Shown: in pieces, positions 33,758-43,953 of the stretch
Numbering within the stretch: position 1 is the first letter of the stretch
How the letters are laid out: every line of letters begins with the position of its first letter
NCBI RefSeq assembly: GCF_023101765.2
Contig: NC_064240.1
Span: 2,542,001 to 2,606,000, forward strand
Source: Spodoptera frugiperda
Taxonomy: Eukaryota > Arthropoda > Insecta > Lepidoptera > Noctuidae
DNA length: 64,000 nt
Direction of reading: 5' to 3'
Position numbers and translations under genes: made by a program
The notes under the pieces: generated by a model
Database searches by the model: none
The model's input: only the letters and a program-made list of their open reading frames with translations
What the model was told of the DNA's origin: nothing

Positions 33758-36080
33758 TCTGGTTTCTGGTTGCGCAAGAAAATCTAACACAAGTAGACTA
33801 CAACTACTCACTCCACAATGGCGTCCTTGCAATTATTTTATTTAAACTATTATTATTAATACGTTTCAACCTAGTTGTATATGTGATGTATACAATTACT
33901 TTCTACCGTTTTATATTTTTAACCTAACTTTGTTTCATTACACTTCCCTAAGCATAATGGATGCTCTGAGGTGTTGAAACCCTATAGTCTATGAATTAAT
34001 TTCGCGTAGATGGACAGATAGATTAAGCCGGCCATTACAGTCCATGGAGGCTCTGCTATAGACATTAATGGTTTATCTGCCGCAAACCAACCGTTAGTAA
34101 CAGTTCCGGTAAGATATATTAACTATTAACTATAATCCTAAGCAATGGGAGTCTTTGTACACCTTATTAACTAACACGGAAAACTTTCGACTTTACTTCT
34201 TTCTTATAAGCAGTAGGTACCAAGTACCAATGCCACGTGTACGAATGTTACGACGAACTAAAGAAAACGTTACAAAAATAGAAACGTCAAAACTCGTGTC
34301 AAACTGCGGATTAGCAAATACTTCCATTTTATCCCCCCCACCAATCTCACCTACATCACGTTCGGTTCGTATAAAACTTTACTACCTCCGCGTTCTTCCA
34401 CAAACGCTGTAAAAAAGTAAATCCTCGTTCATTCACTGCTTGTAACGTAACAAATAAATATGTACTCTATATTTATTTAATTGGATTCCTTTTTCTTTGC
34501 GTTAACCTGCAGGCCATAAATGGACTGCAATTAAAATAAATTAATGTTGTAACAGACAAATTGTGTGGACTTGGTTTATTGTGAGCCAAGTTCATAGCAC
34601 CCAGCGGTGATGGAATCAATTTTGTTGCGTAAACCGAGCCTCGCTGAGACAATTTAGCCGATAGGCGTTTAGCAAATTGACCCGAACGCCGAACAAATCT
34701 CTGTTATTGGTACTGGCGTACGGTGTAGTACTACGTAGGTATACGCTTTATTTGTTGTCACAGTGATGGAGGTGTACGTACTGTACGTGACGTGGAAGTT
34801 TCGTTTGTATTTTATCTTACATAATATTATTGGAGACATCTAGACATGTTATATCCGAGACCTGGTTCTTTCAATCCTAATGTGTTTGAGTTATAAATTA
34901 TGTATAGAGTACGCGAGTACCATTAAACCGTGCAACGCAAGCTCTTATTTATGTATTTCCACGATTGAACACTGTCTACATTTAGATTTTATTATTATGA
35001 ATAGAAATTAATTCCAGACTAGTGTGTGTATTTTTATAAAATGTACGTGTTTTCTTCTTATAAATCTTGTTAACTAAAATTATTTTCTTCTTTGAATCTA
35101 ATTAAGATCTGTCTGAAACATTTCCAGCTCTATTTTACAACCAATGTTTGTTCCAATGCCACGAAATGTTTCCCGAACCGGCAGTTTGTTTACTTAATTG
35201 TGAATTAAAAAGTAAATCGTACTCGGTGAGTGAAGCAGGGACATGTTACAACTCTTGGTGCTGTTTACTTTGGTCGCATCAGTTTCGTGATGATGAAAGG
35301 AAGGGCCGCAGACAAACCTTTACCTCGAGCTTCTCAACGTCCATCACTTGCCATCTATCAACTGATGACTTCGTTCTGGGTAAACAGCGAGTGTAAACAA
35401 ATAGGGTCAGGGATTTGGACCACGGCCAGTAAAGGATTCCAAAGTATTACTAGACAAACTTCTTGCAAGACATTGTAACACGTTTCAAGTATAATTTTCA
35501 TCTGCTAAAGAGCTGTAATGTAGTATAAGTATTCTCTATTGATTGCTTTGCCCTTGTACTTGATAATTGATAGCTTTTCCCGTTCCAAGAAAGTAAACTC
35601 GACCTTTTACGATTATAATGGTATTTCAATAGCAGATTAATTTTCCTTCTTTCTTCTGAGAAAGTTGGAGGGTATCTATTGGCAAAATTCTCAAGAAGAA
35701 GAAGAATTGGTTGGAACAGTCTTTGTCCATTACGGTTATTATAATTACTTCAAACAATATTCCTATTGTGAATGTTTACGTTATTGAACAATACAATTTG
35801 AGGTAGTCCATCGCTCAATTCGTCGCATTCAGCACAAGTTTGGAAACTAGTTTTAACTAGATCGGAAGCTTTGGGGGCCACGTCGCGTCGCTCTGTAGGT
35901 ACCTAAGTAGGACGCGCCATTTCTCTCAATTAACTTCGTATACAGTCAAGCAGCTTGTTCACTTATCCTTCATTACTTTAGTAACAGTTTACCGGTGTAA
36001 ACAAGTTAATGTTTAGGAAACAGTTAGTTGTACATTTTGTACAATCTGCCTTACTATGAAACTTATTTCATGTTATGATA

Positions 36081-36178
36081 ATAGGGATGATGACGGGGTA
36101 TGAAAAGTAAGAATCTATTTAGTTCGTCAGTTATGTAATGAAAAAATAATAGACACGTATTTTTTTATTTTGTCATTT
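36081..36178 (-). repeat. Dispersed repeat family J, copy 3 (partial)
   Basis: 'atagggatgatgacggggta' and 'atctatttagttcgtcagtt' are the reverse of the 3' half of copies J1 and J2. Confidence 0.6.
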
Positions 36179-36189
36179 AAGAAAACACC

Positions 36190-36241
36190 AACGTCACGCC
36201 TTTCATCCCCGAAGGGGTAGGCAGAGGTGCACATTACGGCA
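36190..36241 (-). mobile_element. SINE family A, copy 6 (3' end only)
   Basis: 'acgtcacgcctttcatcccc' and 'gaaggggtaggcagaggtgc' match the last 50 bp of the SINE on the minus strand. It lies 110 bp from the left LTR of the copia element. Confidence 0.8.
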
Positions 36242-36351
36242 AGAAGATAACAATACTTAGATAAAACGAATCAAAATTTAGGAGCTCCCACTCCTACTTT
36301 TAGAATAGCTTGCAATATTTGCTATTTCTGTGAATGCATATTATTACAAAC

Positions 36352-36563
36352 TGAAGGATTTTGGAGGAAAATAAGACTCGCGAATTATTATAATTGGTAT
36401 ATTGCGGAAAGAAAACTTACAAAGGAACGTTAGGTAATACGTTATTACAAAATACAAAATGGACGAATATAAAGGCGAACATAGATAAGATGCGCCGAGC
36501 AAGGACACAGACAATATAAAGGTGAAGTTATACTATTGGGGTTGCGTTCACTCATGACTAACA
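36352..36563 (-). repeat. 3' LTR of the copia element
   Basis: This 212-bp LTR has TG...CA ends on the minus strand. It supplies the pol stop codon, because the frame reads through the polypurine tract and ends at TAG within the LTR's opening TGTTAG. Relative to the 5' LTR it differs by two transitions (near 36373 and 36396) and lacks one A in an A run (near 36459). Confidence 0.95.
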
Positions 36564-39230
36564 CCCTCCCCAGAACGCAAGCCCCATCTTGGTTAAACAA
36601 TACTGATGTTTTTCTAATGTAGTTCCTTTTGTTAGGATATCTGCTATCATCTCATTCCCCTTACAATAACAAAAATTAATATCACAATTAATAACATGTT
36701 GCTTAAGAAAATGGTGTCTTATATCGATGTGCTTAGTTCTAGGTAAATAACAATCATTCAAGGAAAGTTTTATGGCACTTTGACTATCACTAAAGATAAC
36801 GAGAGGTTCACTCAGCTGACAGCCGAGCTCCCCGCCGAGCTGGCGCAGCCACAACGCCTCCTGCGCCGCCGCAGACATCGCCATGTACTCTGCCTCTGCA
36901 GTTGATAGCGCCACGGTCTGCTGCTTACGTGACGACCAAGAAACAGCGCCTCCCTGTAACAGAAATATGTAACCAGTGCACGACTTGCGGTCATGCACAT
37001 CGCTGGCCCAGTCTGCATCACAATATCCTGTGATACTTGCATTACCATCTTTGGTATATATTAGTTTTAAATCCTTAGTTCCCTGTAGATATCTTAGTAG
37101 TCTTTTTACAGCCATCACATGTTCAGTCTTTGGTTCGTTGTTGTATCTACTTAATGTGTTCACAGCAAATGCAATATCTGGTCTTGTGCCCTGAGCTATG
37201 TAGAGTAAGCAGCCAATGATCTGTCGATAGGGGTAATCAGTTCTCACTTCAGCTTTCACATCATTGTTAAATTTTTGTGCAACTTCGATAGGTGTTTTAA
37301 CAGCATTGCATTCTGACATCTTGTATTTATCCAAAACCTCACTTATATATTTCCTTTGATCCAAAGCAATTAAATTTTCAGCTCTTGTTATATTAAATCC
37401 TAAACATTGACTAGCTTTTCCTAGGTCTTTCATTTCAAAGTGATGCATTAGTTTGTTCTTCAACATATCTTTAATGCTTTGTTGTGAAGTAAATATGAGT
37501 AAATCATCAACCCATACAGCAATGAAAGTATTCTTTTCTGCATTGTAGTACACACACGGGTCAGTCTTACATTGTAGCATTCCTATGGATTGGAGAACAT
37601 TATTTAATTTTGTATTCCATAATCGACTCGCTTGCTTTAAACCATATATGGACTTATGCAGGTGACATACTTTTGATCCTTGCATGTACATTTCTGGCTG
37701 TACCATGTAGATGTCAGCATCTATTTCTCCTTGCAAGAATGCAGAGACAGCATCCATTTGCTCGATGTCCATGTTATGTTTAGCTGCCAGACTTACTAAA
37801 AGACGTATAGTAGCATATCTTACCACTGGAGAGTAAATTTCTTCATAATCTATGCCTTTTCTTTGTGCAAATCCCTTTATAACTAGCCTCGCTTTGAAAC
37901 GAACAACTTGTCCAGCCTCATTGGTCTTCGTTTTAAACACCCATTTTGAAGGCAATGCTCTCTTATTGGTGGGAAGATCGACCAAGCTCCATGTGTTGTT
38001 CTTCATCAGGGAGTAATACTCTTGATCCATAGCTTTCCTCCAGTGCTCAGCTTGTGGAGATGATAAGGCTTCTTGTACTGATTGGGGATCAGACAAATTA
38101 GTATACAAACAGCATAAGTTATTCTCACTGCTTTGTTTCTCAACCTTACTGCGTGGTCTCAAAGTCATATTCCTAACATAGTTCTGTGATTTACATGCTT
38201 GCCTCGGAGGTTGATAAGTTTCATCCAAATCATCAGTGCTTGAATGATATTCTTCGATGGAATCTTCATCTTGTGAGTCATCATTATTACCTGTGGCCGT
38301 TGAACTTTCTGATTCTGAGATTGGCTGGTCTTCTTCTTCTTCTTTAGTAGGTGAACTATCGCTGCAAGGGAGCAGGTCACCACAATCATCAACTGGAACA
38401 TTATTTTTACAAGACAAATTGTTTTCAAATTTTTCATGAAAAATCACATCTCTACTTATGACTATTTTATCGCTGTTTATATCTAATAGGCGGTATCCTT
38501 TGGTATTGTCACAATATCCGATCAGTATCATCTTTTTAGACTTCTTATCCCATTTCTGCCTTTTCTCCTTTGGAATGTGAACCATGGCCTCTGTGCCAAA
38601 TATCCTAATATGCGACAAATTAGGTTTATACCCATTCCACATCTCAAAAGGAGTTTTGCCTTTGAGAGTTTTAGTTGGACAGCGATTTGTAATGTAGGAA
38701 GCTGTAGCTATGGCCTCAGCCCAGTATTTCTTTCCCAAATTGGCATGAAATAGCATGCAACGAGCACGCTCAACTAGAGTACGGTTCATCCTCTCTGCGA
38801 GGCCATTGTGCTGAGGTGTATAGGGTGTTGACGTCTGATGGGTTATGCCCTGACTAGATAAGTAGTTCTCAAAGTGATGATTACAATACTCTTTACCGTT
38901 GTCAGTTCGAAGGGTTTTTATTTTCTTTTCAAGTTTAACTTCTACTTTTGCTTTAAAATCTTTGAATATTTCCAGAACATTTAACTTATCTTTCATTAGG
39001 TACACATGAACCATCCGAGTGTAATCGTCCACAAATGAAATGAAATATCGCATACCTGAGCAAGACTTGTTCTCCATTGGTCCGCACAAATCTGAATGAA
39101 TAAGCTCCAATGGCTGTGTGGCTCTGGTACCCAAATTGCTGAATGGAAGTCTTGATTGTTTACCTTCTGAACATTGTATGCATGTGATGTCATTCTCCTC
39201 ACCCCCAGTCAGAGTCACTCCTCGGCACAT
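36558..39230 (-). CDS. pol: Copia Pol polyprotein: integrase, reverse transcriptase, RNase H (890 aa)
   Basis: The frame is open for 890 codons. Cys17 and Cys20 are the CC half of the zinc finger. The integrase triad is D47, D110 (in RTDNGKEY) and E146, a D-x62-D-x35-E spacing, followed by 'PQHNGLAERMNRTLVERAR'. An acidic Ser/Glu-rich linker lies around residues 295-350. The RT begins near 'WVFKTKTNEAGQVVRFKARL' (~430) with 'DAVSAFLQG' and the catalytic 'WVDD' at 573-576, where most relatives have YVDD. RNase H has D738/D740 (YCDADW), 'STAEAEY', 'FSDSQSA', 'KHIDIRHHF' and 'ADILTK'. The stop lies inside the 3' LTR. The first Met is only the first ATG after a frameshift; the natural protein would have begun upstream in gag. 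All visible catalytic residues are present apart from the Tyr-to-Trp change. Confidence 0.95.
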   Translation of the reverse strand: MCRGVTLTGGEENDITCIQCSEGKQSRLPFSNLGTRATQPLELIHSDLCGPMENKSCSGMRYFISFVDDYTRMVHVYLMKDKLNVLEIFKDFKAKVEVKLEKKIKTLRTDNGKEYCNHHFENYLSSQGITHQTSTPYTPQHNGLAERMNRTLVERARCMLFHANLGKKYWAEAIATASYITNRCPTKTLKGKTPFEMWNGYKPNLSHIRIFGTEAMVHIPKEKRQKWDKKSKKMILIGYCDNTKGYRLLDINSDKIVISRDVIFHEKFENNLSCKNNVPVDDCGDLLPCSDSSPTKEEEEDQPISESESSTATGNNDDSQDEDSIEEYHSSTDDLDETYQPPRQACKSQNYVRNMTLRPRSKVEKQSSENNLCCLYTNLSDPQSVQEALSSPQAEHWRKAMDQEYYSLMKNNTWSLVDLPTNKRALPSKWVFKTKTNEAGQVVRFKARLVIKGFAQRKGIDYEEIYSPVVRYATIRLLVSLAAKHNMDIEQMDAVSAFLQGEIDADIYMVQPEMYMQGSKVCHLHKSIYGLKQASRLWNTKLNNVLQSIGMLQCKTDPCVYYNAEKNTFIAVWVDDLLIFTSQQSIKDMLKNKLMHHFEMKDLGKASQCLGFNITRAENLIALDQRKYISEVLDKYKMSECNAVKTPIEVAQKFNNDVKAEVRTDYPYRQIIGCLLYIAQGTRPDIAFAVNTLSRYNNEPKTEHVMAVKRLLRYLQGTKDLKLIYTKDGNASITGYCDADWASDVHDRKSCTGYIFLLQGGAVSWSSRKQQTVALSTAEAEYMAMSAAAQEALWLRQLGGELGCQLSEPLVIFSDSQSAIKLSLNDCYLPRTKHIDIRHHFLKQHVINCDINFCYCKGNEMIADILTKGTTLEKHQYCLTKMGLAFWGGC
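36564..36571 (-). promoter_or_regulatory. Polypurine tract of the copia element
   Basis: GGGGAGGG on the minus strand immediately precedes the 3' LTR and is the expected primer for plus-strand DNA synthesis. It is also coding: the tract gives Gly-Gly just before the final Cys and stop of Pol. Confidence 0.85.
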
Positions 39231-39648
39231 GAAGACAACTTATTTAAATCTGAAATATTGAGGTGAGCCATTCGTAAATGCCACAGATATTTATTATTCA
39301 CACTAGTGGATAAGTTAGCAGCTTCAGTATCACTAACTGTGTTTAGCACATAAAGTTTATTACTAAGTGCTGCGGAACAAATTAGCTTCCTATTTTTATC
39401 ATAAACATAGCAGCTTTTGTTATTAAATGATATGTTGTACCCACTTTTGACTATACTACTCACCGAGAGTAGATTAGCTGCTAAACCAGGAACATATAAA
39501 ACATCCTTTACCTGTATATTTCCCCCGGCTAGTTTAAGGTTTACACATCCAATACTATCTACTGACAGTGGTTCCTTGTTGGCCACCGTAATAGCATTCA
39601 CTGGTGGTTTGGTGACATTGTACATCCAACCACGCTCTGCTACCATGA
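39215..39648 (-). pseudogene. Copia protease (C-terminal half) and Gag-pre-integrase remnant
   Basis: The frame opens in the 5' LTR, runs through the primer site, and becomes recognisable at 'WMYNVTKPPVNAITVANK', then 'VKDVLYVPGLAANLLSVSS', the protease C-terminal half. It continues to 'YLWHLRMAHLN', the HH half of the HHCC finger (spacing H-x4-H). It ends at a stop at 39215, 15 nt past the start of the large Pol frame, which is in another phase. The catalytic DSG and all of Gag are absent. The phase change falls between the HH and CC ligand pairs, so no intact finger can be made without frameshifting. The frame's 5' codons in the LTR are not protein-coding in relatives. Confidence 0.88.
39635..39645 (-). 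promoter_or_regulatory. Primer-binding site, initiator-Met tRNA type
   Basis: TGGTAGCAGAG on the minus strand directly abuts the 5' LTR. It is complementary to the 3' end of metazoan initiator tRNA-Met including CCA. Similarity resumes weakly after the eleventh base, where internal coding sequence starts, so the deletion junction must lie within about 20 bp. Confidence 0.85.
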
Positions 39649-39858
39649 AGGATTTTGGAGGAAAATGAGACTCGCGAATTATTATAATTAGTATATTGCG
39701 GAAAGAAAACTTACAAAGGAACGTTAGGTAATACGTTATTACAAAATACAAAAATGGACGAATATAAAGGCGAACATAGATAAGATGCGCCGAGCAAGGA
39801 CACAGACAATATAAAGGTGAAGTTATACTATTGGGGTTGCGTTCACTCATGACTAACA
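39646..39858 (-). repeat. 5' LTR of the copia element
   Basis: This 213-bp LTR is almost identical to 36352-36563. Read on the minus strand it contains a TATA-like 'cctttatattcg' (39760-39771), a plausible core promoter for genomic RNA. No experimental support is available here. Confidence 0.95.
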
Positions 39859-40263
39859 CAAACTCGAAGAAAATTATGTACTTGTATACCTCAGATACAA
39901 GTTATGTGTGTGCGTGTGTTTGTGGCTTTTTGATGGGCCAATGTGTTTATGCTCATGATGCATGTTTGAGCACTTCCTTGTTTTATCACCAGCTACACAC
40001 GAGGTCATAAACAAAGCCAACCATCCATATTATTGTTTTGATCTTATACTCTTTGTTCCTTATTTTATGTTTTAGATAAACATATATCTGTGTCACATAT
40101 TTTGTTTCCTTAAGGCTTGTATGTTGTTCATTGGGATGTTCTAGGATTTCTCTTTATTCATGATCTAAAATAAATATTTTTATTTTGTATATTATTTGAT
40201 AAAGGAACTTATACCATGTAATACCATCCGATGTGACAAAAATTTAAATAATCTACAGTTAAT

Positions 40264-40471
40264 GCGACGTCACTCCTTTTATCCTCGAAGAGGTAATGCC
40301 GCTATACAATCTACACCCAATTTTTACTATTTGTGTTATAAGTCCCATGTAATAGGGGGTGAGCCTATTGCCATATACTGAACACAATTCCAGACTCCGT
40401 GCTACTACTGAAAAATGACTGAAACTGAAATAATTTCGAAAAACCGAAAAAAGCTCAGTAATACTTTGTTC
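40264..40471 (-). mobile_element. SINE family A, copy 7 (head lost)
   Basis: The minus-strand body from 'aacaaagtattactgagctt' through 'cccctattacatgggac' to 'aaaggagtgacgtcg' is present, but the tRNA-like head is missing. It contains an extra 'aaatgactgaaactgaaa' segment not seen in A4. Confidence 0.8.
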
Positions 40472-41908
40472 TACATTTAATTAATTTGACAAATAAACAA
40501 TTTCAAGATCCGTGATAAAAATAGCAAATCGCCTATAGAGCTACATGTTAAATAGATAAAATATTTAGCGAACAAAATAAAACAGATGTAGATGGTTAGC
40601 GGTGATCAATATATCATCACGCTATGATGGAGATGCGGTCATTAATCGCCGGCAGAATTATGATGTGATGATATTATCTGGAAGTAATCACGCGGGAACA
40701 TACATTATTATGTACATCACAACTGCGTAAGAATGAGTCTGCGGAATAAATTATGTATGAGTACTACAAAGGTATGAAACAGCTACGTGCCTAATGTATT
40801 GGTTAGGATCACCTGTAATGCTAAAAGGTTTTTTTAAACGTGAATACACCAAGCACTAGCTGATATTACCAATGCGTGAGTTTGGTTATTTTCACAGTTT
40901 AATTATGGTTATAGAAATAAGAGAACAGATCGGGATGAAATATAAAGCAGGGATACTTTTTATCGGGAATGTGGGCGAGCGCGCGGTAGAAGCTAGTATA
41001 GTCTATGTTTTATCAATACAATGTTACGTTGTCTTTGCACCTGTATTTTGTATCCTTGGTAATTGAGCATAAGCAGCTAGATTTACCACTAAATGTTGCT
41101 TTAAACTGGTGGTGGTGTTGTCAAAATAAACTTTAGTACCATCGTATTAATGCTCAAATTTCATAGCTTCTGTACAAACTTTTTATGTTACTTCCCATTC
41201 ATATGGCCAGTAATGGCTCAGTAGTGGCCACCACTGTCCAATGTCCTTATGCGCTTAGGTGCACAGCTAAGCTCCTACTTCTTATCTAACATCAGTATGT
41301 ATCGTACAGAGGATTAACTCCATGCAATGCAAACACACTTTTAATTGGAGCGATGCCAACTCGGCCGTCCTACGAAAGATAGAAAGAGGAATATATTCAC
41401 GTAACCAGAGACGGAATTAACCTAAAGAGCACCCTTTTCAAGTTTAAACCTTAGTGGTTTTTGGTTGCTATTAAAAATGCATAACCCTGTATTTATTGTA
41501 AAATATATAAATAAATAAAAAAAAGAAATGCAATGGATATAAGACGTGACGATACTTTTTTGTTAGTTTCTTTTCCACTGTGAATAATAAAAACGTATAA
41601 CTTTGGAACTTATGGATTTCTTAGGTATCAAATTCAATGTTGACTTCAAGACGCACCTATTCGGTTACTTGGTGGAAAAATACACAATACTTATCTTCGC
41701 TACGTTTATTATTTTGTAAGTGATGTTGGAAGTTTGTTGCAAACTCAACAGTTGCCATATGAGCTCTTGTCGCTTCCTGAATCATGATCGATGTTGCTGG
41801 AAATACGAGCGACAATGACGTTTCAGCTATTTTTATTTTAAGGCGATACTAACTATATATTAATAGAACAAAATGTGATTGATTATGTTTTGTTTTTTAA
41901 TCCGTTGC

Positions 41909-42060
41909 CACTGTGACTTTCTCCTGTGACGTGGGGGCGTTTACAAACAAACAAATTCACGTACACATGACACCCAGAACCGAAACTAAAATGTGTGGAT
42001 CATACAAAGAGTTTCTCTATACGGGAATCGAGCTGGCTACACGTTGCCGCGTCAACCGAA
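41909..42060 (-). mobile_element. SINE family B, copy 3
   Basis: On the minus strand it has head 'cggttgacgcggcaacgtgt', a decayed B box ('agctcgattcccgtatag') and end 'cacaggagaaagtcac'. It shares the 'acaaacaaacaaattcacg' insertion with B2, so B2 and B3 belong to a different subfamily from B1. Confidence 0.75.
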
Positions 42061-42562
42061 ATGATTTTAAATAAAGATATACCTAAATAAATCAGAATAT
42101 ATCCGTATCCAGGCCAAAAGCAACATCACACACAACTTAATATACTTAGATATTTGCAAGCATCTTCATCAAACACAATGATGTGTGGGTTTCATGAAAC
42201 TAGAGCCTCTTATCAGGAACGCGTACGATAATAGCTCTGAAGCCCATTTTTCAAGAACTAATTATTTTGCATCACTAAACACAATTTCAAAGGAACATCA
42301 TTCATTCAGGAACCACGTTATATGATATTTTACTTAATATTCTTTGTGGAAGAAATCATCGTTAACCAAATAAGTGCCTTTGTACTTTATTTATAAAGCT
42401 CTTGTTTGGTCGTTCCGAGATTTTTTATGATTAAATATTCTTTTTTGTGAGTTTTCTTGTGACTTGTTAGAACTCGCGGGTTTGCCCTTAGGCTGGAGGT
42501 GAAAATCAGTGATGCAAATAATAATAATGATAGGGCGATGTAGAAGATATCGCAGCGTCATC

Positions 42563-42698
42563 CATGTTCCCCAGTCTTCGCAGAAGACAACCTAAGTGCG
42601 GGTCTGGGGATGGCGAGCAAGGGCCCAAGGGTAGCTCACCGCCCGATCAGAACCAGAGCCTTGCGTACGCGGCGCGTCGCGTTCCGCGCGAAACGAAA
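42563..42698 (+). repeat. GC-rich dispersed repeat family L, copy 1
   Basis: 'gtagctcaccgcccgatcag', 'aaccagagccttgcgtacg' and 'cgcgtcgcgttccgcgcg' recur, diverged, at 57322-57398. The class is unknown. It is the most CpG-rich patch in this part of the window. Confidence 0.55.
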
Positions 42699-43311
42699 AC
42701 GAAAAGTATAAATTATACTCAAAATATATGTGACAGACAAAAATTAACCTTTGTTCCTCTTCCGTCTTTCCACTATCTTTATGCCAAATTACGTCAATCC
42801 ATTGCCTTGTTTTGACGTGAGAGAAGGACAAACAAACAAATACACATTTATACCTCCTTTGTTCCACTGCCAACATTAATACCTGTTTACTTGTTACTTT
42901 AATGACATTTAACTTGTTTCGCAATCTCACTTTATTTATAGTTCGAGATAAAATTTAATTTAGTACTTTTGTTTAGAGGGCGAGAAATTTCTTTGTAAAC
43001 ACTTCGGTGTTGATATAATCTTAAGATTGATTAGATTCGGGAAATGTTTATATTTATTTAGATGAAAGACGCTTTCTCTGGGGACATTTAAATCATTGTT
43101 TGCATAAAGCACAAAAAGTTACGCTGTTAAAAAAAATAAAACGAAATTACTACGTAATTTTTACTTTGACATCATGCAAGCGATTCGTCATTGTGAAACG
43201 GGATTTAGTTTGTACGGAATAATCTTTTTTCTAGGAAAATCGTGTCAATAGATAGTCCCACACATTTTCAGTACCAACTAAAGATGTGTGGGATAAAGGT
43301 GAACTTGACAA

Positions 43312-43525
43312 TTGGCTAGTTTCCTAGCATTCAAGTTTATCTAATACTTTTTTCGAAACGTCAAAAACGATATTTTCTATGAATTTTGTATGCAACAGTG
43401 GGTTATGACGTCATCAGATTTTAATGTCAAATAGCAAACTTATTTCTAGAAAACCGGCAAGAAAATTCGTGAATAAGTGAATGAAAGTGAAACTGCTTTT
43501 GAATATAATACAATGAAAAAATTGT
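43312..43525 (+). repeat. Dispersed repeat family I, copy 2
   Basis: 'ggctagtttcctagcattca', 'gaaacgtcaaaaacgatatt' and 'tatgacgtcatcagatttta' occur in the same order as I1. Confidence 0.7.
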
Positions 43526-43953
43526 ATAGAAAAAAATATTTTAGTAGAATATGAAGGTCATGTGAATTAGTCGAATTCAAAATAATGGACGCTATGCATT
43601 TAAAAACGGAACACGAAACACGGATATTTTTATACTAGATGTGACAATTATACCAACCCTGAAGCGAATTACGTGCAAATTGACGCCGTTCCAGTAAACA
43701 AACAAATTAATGATCATTGTTTGTGCTGACCCGTATATCGCATTGTGGCAAACGACATGGCTGCTATCGTTGGACGTTGAGTGAATTAGATTATGAGGCT
43801 ATAATAGACAAAGAAACTGAAATAAGTAATAATAAGTTTTCTTATAAAATGTCATTTAAGTTCAGCTAGTTAAATAAGCATGGCGTGTCTTCCAGCGAAA
43901 CCGGCTTGTGATATTAGGGTACCTAGTTACTTTTGATATAATGATTTTTTTGG

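Larger units (their letters stand above)
30274..36080. other. Non-genic stretch with repeats F4, K2, G4 and F5
   Basis: Unidentified but compositionally distinct patches lie at 32005-32115 ('gtagatgtcgcccgcatcta'), 34555-34800 ('gagccaagttcatagcaccc', 'gtacgtactgtacgtgac') and 35140-35480. The last holds two overlapping 82-codon frames in different phases, and neither resembles a known protein. I call no gene. Confidence 0.45.
36352..39858 (-). mobile_element. Ty1/copia LTR retrotransposon, gag-deleted, with 5-bp TSD
   Basis: The element is 3,507 bp, bounded by LTRs that read tgttagtcatgag to ccttca on the minus strand. A perfect 5-bp duplication (caaac) flanks it at 36347-36351 and 39859-39863. 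Next to the 5' LTR (right side) is a primer site (39635-39645, TGGTAGCAGAG) complementary to initiator-Met tRNA. Next to the 3' LTR is a polypurine tract (36564-36571, GGGGAGGG). The domain order is partial protease, Gag-pre-integrase finger, integrase, reverse transcriptase, RNase H, which is the copia order. Gag and the protease DSG motif are gone, so the copy is ~1.5 kb shorter than usual for such elements. The LTRs differ by two substitutions and one A indel, so insertion was recent. It would need Gag and protease from another copy to move. Confidence 0.96.
39864..43953. other. Non-genic stretch between copia and SINE A8
   Basis: Outside A7, B3, L1 and I2 I recognise nothing. The short frame at 40872-41066 has no known motif, and those at 42564-42930 overlap repeat L1. 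Confidence 0.5.

Noticed and set aside
35148..35478. Two overlapping 82-codon ORFs as a possible host exon
   Set aside because: They are in different phases, with no recognisable motif and no paired splice signals.
36812..37194. ORFs of 78 and 72 codons within the copia RNase H region
   Set aside because: Shadows of the 890-codon pol frame in other phases.
38165..38439. ORFs of 90 and 60 codons at the copia linker
   Set aside because: Shadows of the acidic Ser/Glu-rich linker of pol.
39649..39859. N-terminal ~70 codons of the 214-codon copia frame as real protein
   Set aside because: They are LTR sequence read through in frame; Gag that should precede protease is deleted.
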